A DNA stretch of 64,000 bases, taken from an uncultured Mycoplasmatota bacterium (lineage in GTDB: Bacteria > Bacillota_I > Bacilli_A > RF39 > UBA660). Positions 58,283 through 64,000 of this stretch are shown in pieces (positions within the stretch are counted from its first letter, which is position 1; every line of letters starts with the position of its first letter). A program made the position numbers and the translations under genes. The stretch spans positions 124,001 to 188,000 of the forward strand of contig CAOJEH010000002.1 of the NCBI GenBank assembly GCA_948434005.1, given 5' to 3'. Below the pieces are notes generated by a model. That model did not search any database and was not told where the DNA came from. It saw nothing but the letters and a program-made list of their open reading frames with translations.

Positions 58283-58543
58283 ATCCATACTATCTACTAA
58301 ACTATCAATATAGGCCTCATTTTGAGAATCTATAAATTTAGGTAATAGTTTTTGTATTATTTTTTTATCACTTACAACCACTACAGAATGGTTTTCAGTA
58401 TTTTCATAGCAACACTTGGTATTAGTAAAGTTATTTGTATCTACTAATAGAAAATATACTTTTTCATTATAATTAACTTTACCACCTACCAAATAGATAT
58501 TACCATCCGATAAGGTTATTTGATCATTAATATCAATATTCAT
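58268..58543 (-). CDS. Unknown 91-aa protein
   Basis: A beta-rich N-terminus (NDQITLSDGNIYLVGGKVNYNEKVYFLLVDTNN) and an acidic C-terminus. It has the look of small DUF1292-type sheets but is not recognised. It lies directly behind the small membrane gene described next, and could be co-transcribed with it. Confidence 0.6.
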   Translation of the reverse strand: MNIDINDQITLSDGNIYLVGGKVNYNEKVYFLLVDTNNFTNTKCCYENTENHSVVVVSDKKIIQKLLPKFIDSQNEAYIDSLVDSMDEESE

Positions 58544-58551
58544 AATACTTA

Positions 58552-58662
58552 TTATACTGTAGCGCCAGCACCAGCACTAGGTGCAAAACCAGCTCTACGA
58601 CCATATTTAATTTTATTTTTAATTTTTCTGAATTGCTTAACAGCTTCACAAGGTTCATGATA
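58552..58662 (-). other. In-frame continuation after the TAG
   Basis: Directly after the TAG the frame stays open: YHEPCEAVKQFRKIKNKI, then KYGRRAGFAPSAGAGATV and TAA at 58552. The first part matches the neighbouring fragment (YHKRGMIGKQFRKIKSIIK), so this was once coding or is reached by read-through. LepA and YlbE end in TAG, so general recoding is unlikely. Confidence 0.6.
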
Positions 58663-58941
58663 CTATTGATAATCTTCATAAGTTACTGTACTCTTTAAGT
58701 CATCAATAGTATCTGTCTTTTCAGAAGCTAAACTTCTTGCACTATTATAACCAAATTTCTTAAGTACCATAGCTACACCCCATAAACCAAAAGTAAATCC
58801 TAAGCTAGAAGTAGCTAATATGGCACCAGTTAAAATAGAAGCACCACACATAGTCATATAGAAACATTTATCACGCCATAAATGTCTTCTTTCTTTTTTA
58901 GTTTTATCAATTTGCATTACTGTTAATTCTACATTGTTCAT
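58663..58941 (-). CDS. Small membrane protein ending at an in-frame TAG
   Basis: About 92 aa from ATG 58941 (GGAG 8 nt upstream). A charged N-terminus, a hydrophobic region at about 27-55 (MTMCGASILTGAILATSSLGFTFGLWGVAMV), and the tail DDLKSTVTYEDYQ. The TAG at 58663 is followed in frame by about 36 more sense codons (see the next entry). A nearby fragment of a second copy has AAA (Lys) at this place. The family is unknown. Whether the 92-aa form is functional or a truncation cannot be told from sequence alone. Confidence 0.65.
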   Translation of the reverse strand: MNNVELTVMQIDKTKKERRHLWRDKCFYMTMCGASILTGAILATSSLGFTFGLWGVAMVLKKFGYNSARSLASEKTDTIDDLKSTVTYEDYQ

Positions 58942-59057
58942 ATTCACCACTCCCTCTAATGGAACTAATTATATCACAAAAGTCCAATTTTGTCAATAAA
59001 TTTATATTGTATATTAACTTTATTCTGTTAATTCATCATTCTAATTATACATATTTT

Positions 59058-59153
59058 CTATTTAATTATACTTTTTATTTTTCTAAATTGTTTACCAATC
59101 ATACCTCGTTTATGATATTTTTGATACCCTTCATAAGTAATTTCACTCTTTAA
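59058..59153 (-). pseudogene. 3' fragment of a second copy of the 58.9-kb gene
   Basis: Just after the helicase stop the minus strand reads LKSEITYEGYQKYHKRGMIG, then KQFRKIKSIIK and TAG. It matches the C-terminus of the 58.9-kb gene (LKSTVTYEDYQ-stop-YHEPCEAVKQFRKIKNKI). No start or 5' part is present; the fragment begins at the helicase end. The remaining 100 bp up to 58950 holds no further feature. Confidence 0.7.
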
Positions 59154-59157
59154 CTAA

Positions 59158-61188
59158 TCAATTATAAACATAAAGTTCATGTTGTGCTCTAGTACAAGCT
59201 ACATATAATAGATTTTTTTCATTTTTCTTATAACTATTTTCCCTATTATTATATGCTATAACAGAATCAAATTCTAATCCTTTAGATAAATAAGCAGGTA
59301 TTATTATTAATTCTTTATAAAACTCCTTAGTATTTTCTTCTATTAAAGATATTTTAATATCCTCACTAATTAAATCATATATCTTTTTGGCTTCTTTATA
59401 ATCCTTGGTTATTATAGCAATACTCTTATATTTACTTTGTAAATCTTTAACATCAGAAATTATACTATTTTTTAAATCTATATTACCTTTTCTAAATACT
59501 ACTGGTTTATTAGCAGTTTTCCTAATCGCATTAACATAATTTAGATTAAGTATTTTATTAGTATAGCTAATTATTTCAGGTGAAGAACGATATGTTTTTA
59601 AAAGTTCTAAATATTTAGTATTACCTTCAAATATATCTTCTAATTCACTTAAAGATTTATATGAATAATATGGATTAATATTTTGATTAATATCTCCAAG
59701 TATTGTAAAATCTGCTTTTCTAAATATCTTAGATATTATAATATATTGTAATTTATTATAATCTTGTGCTTCATCTATAACTACTTGTTTTATATTACCT
59801 TCATACTTAAATCCTTCTAAATTACCCTTTATATATGCAAATAGTAAGGAATCTTCATAACTAATTATATTATTATTTATAAAACTATTAACCTCATATT
59901 CAGTAAGTGTAATTCTACAATAACTACTCATAAAAAACTCTTTATATATAGTTTTATAATCTTTATAAAAATTAGAGACTTCTTTTATCATTTTCAAGAA
60001 TGTTGCTTTTTTCTTTAAACTTCCCTTATAAAAAGTCTCACTTAGTTTTATAGCCATTTCTTCAACTCTTTCAAATAAAGGTAGCTTATTATATTTATAT
60101 GTTAACATTTCATTTAACTCTTCCATTGTCATTAAATGATTTTTAGCTTCTAATATATCATCACATATCCTAGCCTTAGAAATATAATCATCTATAAAAT
60201 TATCTAAATCATTTATAATAACATCACTTTGTTTATACTTAATCAATTCTTTATTAACATCTTTATATGAATAATATCTATCAATAAAATCAGTATATGT
60301 TTCTACACCCTTATACTCAGTTAAAAAATATGATAGATAATCATCAAATGTAGTTTGCAAAGTGTTATCTTCTCCTAGTTCTGGTAAAACATTAGAAATA
60401 TATTCAGTAAATATATTATTAGGTGAAAATATTAAAATATTATTACTAGTTAAATTCTTTATTTGATAAAGTAAAAATGCAATTCTATGAAGTGCAACAC
60501 TAGTTTTACCAGAACCTGCGATACCCTGAACTATTAAATTCTTATCTTCTAAGTTTCTAATTACAGCATTTTGCTCTTGTTGTATTGTATTAACAATATT
60601 TTTCATTTTCTCATCTGATTCTTTAGCAAGTACTTCTTGTAATACATCATCATCTATATTTAAGGAATTATCAAAAACACTGATTAACTTTCCATCTTTT
60701 ATTTTATATTGTCTTTTTCTAAGTAGTTTTCCTTCAATAATACCACCGGGAGCTTTATAACTACATGGACCAGTTTCATAATCATAAAACAAACTACATA
60801 TAGGACTTCTCCAATCATATAAAATATTATTTAATTTTTTATCTTTTAAATAAGTTAGTGCAATATAGATATTAAATATTTCATTATCTTTATCTTGAAA
60901 AACTATAGATGCAAAATAAGGACTATTTTTTATTTTTAATAGTCTTTTTAAATAAGTTTCTTTTTGATATATTTTATTAGCTTCCTCTTCTGTAGTAGCT
61001 CTAGCTTGTACAATATCACCACTATCAAAAGAAGAAAAATCATCCCATACTAATTTTTTAAAATCTACTAAATCTTCTGTAGAAATATTAACTTCACTAC
61101 TTAAATTATCTATATGATCATTTAATAATTTACTTACTTTTTTTAATATTTTTTTCTCTTTTTCAACTTCTATATCACTTATAGCCAT
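59158..61188 (-). CDS. HelD-like superfamily 1 helicase
   Basis: 676 aa. An N-terminal coiled-coil arm (residues 1-60) precedes a UvrD-like core with Walker A GIAGSGKTSVALHRIAFLLYQ near 220, VVIDEAQDYNKLQYIIISKIF (motif II), LLKTYRSSPEIISYTN (motif IV) and GLEFDSVIAYNN (motif V), then YVACTRAQHELYVYN at the end. The GIAGSGKTxVALHR string is typical of HelD, the ATPase that releases RNA polymerase from stalled complexes in Firmicutes; the family is usually about 770 aa, so this is a short version. A UvrD-like repair helicase is the alternative. Confidence 0.85.
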   Translation of the reverse strand: MAISDIEVEKEKKILKKVSKLLNDHIDNLSSEVNISTEDLVDFKKLVWDDFSSFDSGDIVQARATTEEEANKIYQKETYLKRLLKIKNSPYFASIVFQDKDNEIFNIYIALTYLKDKKLNNILYDWRSPICSLFYDYETGPCSYKAPGGIIEGKLLRKRQYKIKDGKLISVFDNSLNIDDDVLQEVLAKESDEKMKNIVNTIQQEQNAVIRNLEDKNLIVQGIAGSGKTSVALHRIAFLLYQIKNLTSNNILIFSPNNIFTEYISNVLPELGEDNTLQTTFDDYLSYFLTEYKGVETYTDFIDRYYSYKDVNKELIKYKQSDVIINDLDNFIDDYISKARICDDILEAKNHLMTMEELNEMLTYKYNKLPLFERVEEMAIKLSETFYKGSLKKKATFLKMIKEVSNFYKDYKTIYKEFFMSSYCRITLTEYEVNSFINNNIISYEDSLLFAYIKGNLEGFKYEGNIKQVVIDEAQDYNKLQYIIISKIFRKADFTILGDINQNINPYYSYKSLSELEDIFEGNTKYLELLKTYRSSPEIISYTNKILNLNYVNAIRKTANKPVVFRKGNIDLKNSIISDVKDLQSKYKSIAIITKDYKEAKKIYDLISEDIKISLIEENTKEFYKELIIIPAYLSKGLEFDSVIAYNNRENSYKKNEKNLLYVACTRAQHELYVYN

Positions 61189-61273
61189 AATTATACTCCT
61201 TGTATTCTAATTTAATATAATACTACCATATATCTTTTTAGCTTTCAATTTTATTACAAAAAGTTTACACACA

Positions 61274-61309
61274 AAAAAAGAGTATAAATATCTATTTTAT
61301 CCCTACTCT
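61274..61309 (-). terminator. Probable terminator after the M3-like gene
   Basis: Minus-strand AGAGTA and TACTCT form a 6-bp stem with a large AT-rich loop, followed by T7. It overlaps the end of the gene and is of moderate strength. Confidence 0.45.
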
Positions 61310-62152
61310 ATCCATAGTCTTTTTTAAATATTTTACACTGCTTTCAGTATCATTAAAACCTATATCATAATCTTCCATAAAGGTCTCTGCTTGAATATCA
61401 CAATTTAAGCAATCTCTAAATCTAGATAACATTTCTTCTTTTTGTTGATTATTAAAATCAATATATTTTTCTATCGCTTGAAATCCTAATAATTGTGAAA
61501 TGTTATAACAATCTTTAATAATAGATGGGTCTGGATCTTTTTTAAAGCTAGATATACGTTCTATAACATATTCAGATATAGTATGATCTCCTCCATTAAT
61601 ATATGCATATAAAAGTTCTAATGTAATAGGAATAAACTCACAATGCATATAATTTCTTACAGTTTTCTTCTTTCTTTGACTTAAAGCATGACCTATTTCA
61701 TGAATGTAATTACACTCTGCTATTATATTATCACCAAATTTATTATTATTAAGGTAAATAGATTCTATTATAACTGGTAAAGATTTCAAATCTCCATATG
61801 TATAAAAAGCGGTTACAGTTCGCATATCCAATTTAGTTGGTATATCAAATGCAGATATACTCTTTTTCTTTTCCTCTATAAGGGAAATATTATCCTTATA
61901 TAGTCTGAATTCTTTAAAATTCATATAGTTAACCATTAAGTCAACATCTCCTAAAATAATAGATGATTTATTATATACCTTCTTTTTTAATCCAGAAAGA
62001 GAAGGTCTTTTATTTTTATATTGTAATATAGAATCTACAACATCAGCATTATATAATATATTACTACATTTGTTATAAGTTTCATTATCACACAAATAAT
62101 TATTACATGATTCTATACATAATAAGCTAGTTATACAATCTACATAATTCAT
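61292..62152 (-). CDS. M3-like zinc metalloprotein
   Basis: 286 aa. NIIAECNYIHEIGHALSQRKKK gives HEIGH at 151-155, and YMHCEFIPITLELLYAY about 17 residues later gives E172 as a plausible third ligand, an order like that of M3 oligopeptidases. The protein is less than half the length of PepF, and the rest is not recognisable, so the substrate-binding lobe must differ. It has no signal peptide, hence is probably cytosolic. The gene stands alone between the HelD-like gene and the phosphohexomutase gene. Confidence 0.65.
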   Translation of the reverse strand: MNYVDCITSLLCIESCNNYLCDNETYNKCSNILYNADVVDSILQYKNKRPSLSGLKKKVYNKSSIILGDVDLMVNYMNFKEFRLYKDNISLIEEKKKSISAFDIPTKLDMRTVTAFYTYGDLKSLPVIIESIYLNNNKFGDNIIAECNYIHEIGHALSQRKKKTVRNYMHCEFIPITLELLYAYINGGDHTISEYVIERISSFKKDPDPSIIKDCYNISQLLGFQAIEKYIDFNNQQKEEMLSRFRDCLNCDIQAETFMEDYDIGFNDTESSVKYLKKTMDRVGIK

Positions 62153-62225
62153 AATATTCCACCACTTTTTTGTTGTATATTGTATACTGCAAATATTTAT
62201 ATGTCAATAATTTATAAATTTAAAA

Positions 62226-62245
62226 AATCTACTATAAAGTAGATT
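62226..62245 (-). terminator. Terminator after the phosphohexomutase gene
   Basis: 8-bp stem AATCTACT / AGTAGATT with a 4-nt loop, then a T-run on the minus strand. Confidence 0.8.
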
Positions 62246-62248
62246 CAA

Positions 62249-63622
62249 TTATTTATTAAGAGTTTCGATTAATCCAATAAATTCATCTTGTAATTCATTT
62301 AATCTTTCTTTAGTAGTAGCTTCAAATCTTGCAGTTACATTAGGACCAGTATTAGATGCACGAACAAGTGCAAAGCCATCTGGAAAAATTACTTTTACAC
62401 CATCTATATCTAAGTAATTATAACCTTTTGATGTAGCATATTCACCTATTTTATCAATAATAGCAAATTTTTTATCATCACTTGTTGCAAATTTAAGTTC
62501 TTCAGTTGAGTAATATTCATTAATTCCAGAAAGTAAATCTGAAACTGATTTATTTGTATTAGATAATATCTCTAACATTCTAAGTCCAGCATATAATCCA
62601 CTATCAAATCCAGGCCATCTATCTCTAAAATAAACATGTCCTGAAAGTTCTCCTCCAAATGGTAAATCAGCATCTCTTACTTTAGCTTTAGTATAAGAAT
62701 TACCTGTACGATAAGTAATGCATTTTCCACCAAGTTTTTCTATTTCATCAGAAAGTGATTTTGAACACTTAACATCTGCCAGGAATTCTTGCTTAGAAAC
62801 TTTATTAATAATATCTCTAACTACAATAATCATAAATTTATCAGTAGGAATGAATTCTCCTGTTGCAGAAACCATACCCATTCTATCTCCATCTCCATCG
62901 AAAGAAAGACCGATATCTGCACCAACTTCAACTACTTTTTTCTTTAACTCATCTAAATTAGCTTCAACACAAGGATCAGGATGATGATTAGGAAAAGTTC
63001 CATCTGATGTATCGTTTATAGAAACTATATCTATTGGAAATAATTCATATAGCTTTTTCATAATAACACTAGTTGTACCATTAGCAGGATCTAATACTAC
63101 TTTTACACGTCTAGGTCCAAAATTCAGATTAGATTTAAATAATTCTATATAATCAGGTTCTATATTATAATTTGTTACCTTACCTTCTCCACTTGAAAAT
63201 TCACCTTTCAAAATATATTCTAAAAAGTCTTGTATTTCTTGTCCCTTACAATTACCTGATTCATCAAATGCGAATTTAAATCCATTATCATCTTTAGGAT
63301 TATGGCTTGCTGTAACCATAATACCACTATATACTTTTAATTTAATACATGCATAATAATACATTGGTGTAGTACATAAACCTAAACTAATAATATCAAT
63401 ACCAGTAGATTTAATTCCTTCTATTAAAGCCTTATATAACTCATCACTAGATATTCTATTATCATGTCCAACTATACAAGTAGTTTTACCTATACTTTTA
63501 ATATAACTACCAAAGCCTAATCCAATCGTATACGCAGTATCACCATCTATTTGACTAGGATAAACCCCTCTGATATCATAACCCCTAAAAATATTCCTAT
63601 CAATATCATTCTTATACTTCAT
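62249..63622 (-). CDS. Phosphomannomutase/phosphoglucomutase
   Basis: 457 aa, the length of PMM/PGM enzymes of the alpha-D-phosphohexomutase family. The catalytic serine is S106 in MVTASHNPKDD, the Mg loop is DGDGDRMG near 243, the sugar loop is GGELSGHVYF near 325, and the phosphate loop is RASNTGPNVTARFE near 425. It interconverts hexose 1- and 6-phosphates, supplying GDP-mannose or UDP-glucose for surface glycans and so fits the surface-modification genes in the window. Specificity between mannose and glucose cannot be read directly. Confidence 0.93.
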   Translation of the reverse strand: MKYKNDIDRNIFRGYDIRGVYPSQIDGDTAYTIGLGFGSYIKSIGKTTCIVGHDNRISSDELYKALIEGIKSTGIDIISLGLCTTPMYYYACIKLKVYSGIMVTASHNPKDDNGFKFAFDESGNCKGQEIQDFLEYILKGEFSSGEGKVTNYNIEPDYIELFKSNLNFGPRRVKVVLDPANGTTSVIMKKLYELFPIDIVSINDTSDGTFPNHHPDPCVEANLDELKKKVVEVGADIGLSFDGDGDRMGMVSATGEFIPTDKFMIIVVRDIINKVSKQEFLADVKCSKSLSDEIEKLGGKCITYRTGNSYTKAKVRDADLPFGGELSGHVYFRDRWPGFDSGLYAGLRMLEILSNTNKSVSDLLSGINEYYSTEELKFATSDDKKFAIIDKIGEYATSKGYNYLDIDGVKVIFPDGFALVRASNTGPNVTARFEATTKERLNELQDEFIGLIETLNK

Positions 63623-63657
63623 AATAGCCTCCTATAATTAAATATTAACATATAAAT

Positions 63658-63690
63658 AAAAAACTTACAAACTTTTAAAGTTGTAAGTTT
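63658..63690 (-). terminator. Terminator after the right-edge gene
   Basis: 10-bp stem AAACTTACAA / TTGTAAGTTT with a 10-nt loop and a T-run on the minus strand. It overlaps that gene's stop codon. Confidence 0.8.
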
Positions 63691-64000
63691 ACTTTTTATC
63701 TTTATTAAAAATTTTATTTTTAGCCTTACTATTTTGTTTAATTTTTTTTCTTATTTCATTTGTAAACTTCTTTAGACTAATTAATTTCATCTTATTCTTT
63801 CCTCCAATACTAGGGAATGCATTAAGTAAACGAGTAATAAGAAAAGAACCTTTAGAAATATTTTTTCTAACTAAGAATTTAATTTCTTCTGTAGCATCAT
63901 GATCAGAATATTCATCTGATTGTATTTTAATTTCATGTAAAGTTTTAACAGATATAGATAAATCAGTTAAAAATATTACTACTAAAATAAGTCCTATAAT
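63689..64000 (-). CDS. Partial CDS, C-terminal part of an unknown protein
   Basis: About 103 codons are visible. The fragment starts in a hydrophobic stretch (IIGLILVVIFLTDLSISV), continues with a charged helix (EIKIQSDEYSDHDATEEIKFLVRKN) and ends in a very basic tail (KKIKQNSKAKNKIFNKDKK). It is probably a membrane protein with a cytosolic basic end. The 5' part is outside the window. Confidence 0.55.
   Translation of the reverse strand: MIGLILVVIFLTDLSISVKTLHEIKIQSDEYSDHDATEEIKFLVRKNISKGSFLITRLLNAFPSIGGKNKMKLISLKKFTNEIRKKIKQNSKAKNKIFNKDKK

Noticed and set aside
58663..58665. TAG might be reassigned to an amino acid in this organism
   Set aside because: LepA, the YlbE-like gene and YlbF end at TAG in the expected place, so TAG works as a normal stop; the in-frame TAG is better seen as a local mutation.

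Overview
The window is strongly AT-rich and reads with the standard bacterial code: Trp is TGG, and TAA, TAG and TGA all serve as stops. Shine-Dalgarno sites are mostly of the AGGTGAT type. Gene content and order point to a Firmicute of the class Bacilli, probably an uncultured, gut-type lineage with a compact, Mollicutes-like genome. It still carries sporulation-associated genes (gpr, spoIIP, spoVB-like, ylbJ) and Bacillus-like synteny. The species cannot be named from sequence alone. I saw no rRNA, tRNA, CRISPR array, transposase or prophage.

Layout. 0-6 kb: yigZ, a membrane-bound XRE regulator, cvpA, rnhC and a DUF6020-like membrane protein containing a G9 tract. 5.5-12 kb: the heat-shock operon hrcA-grpE-dnaK-pepF-dnaJ, read leftward from a consensus promoter with one good and one degenerate CIRCE operator. 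12-19 kb: a ylbD-ylbE / ylbF-rsmD block split by a Dlt-like acylation set (carrier protein, Sfp-type PPTase, AlgI-type MBOAT, AlgJ/DHHW-like protein, ANL adenylating enzyme). 18.8-24 kb: parE, an unknown gene, parC, and two small membrane-anchored proteins, one of them thioredoxin-like. 25-33 kb: one giant surface protein (2714 aa) made of TasA-like, Ig-like, Big_2, InlB-type and MBG-type repeats; all 32 of its cysteines fall into 16 local pairs. 33-38 kb: ylbL and ylbJ, two prepilin-like proteins and a PilB-type ATPase with a long acidic tail. 38-50 kb: tmk, a TasA-like protein, an HD hydrolase, and the Bacillus-like block hemW-lepA-(yqxA)-spoIIP-gpr/rpsT. Three accessory genes have entered that block, including a predicted ADP-ribosyltransferase between lepA and hemW. 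50-64 kb: recD2, mtaB, a decayed YhcG/DUF1016 nuclease gene, a SpoVB-like flippase, a small membrane gene with an in-frame TAG and a fragment of a second copy next door, a HelD-like helicase, an M3-like metalloprotein and a phosphohexomutase.

How the parts fit. Housekeeping genes are arranged in short operons separated by strong, often bidirectional hairpin terminators. Several promoters place TATAAT only 15-18 nt before the start codon, so the leaders hold little more than the ribosome-binding site. The accessory content is mainly about the cell surface: a dedicated acyl-esterification machine, a possibly phase-variable membrane protein, a giant cysteine-stapled adhesin with a nearby membrane thioredoxin, pilus parts, TasA-like proteins and a metalloprotease-like lipoprotein.
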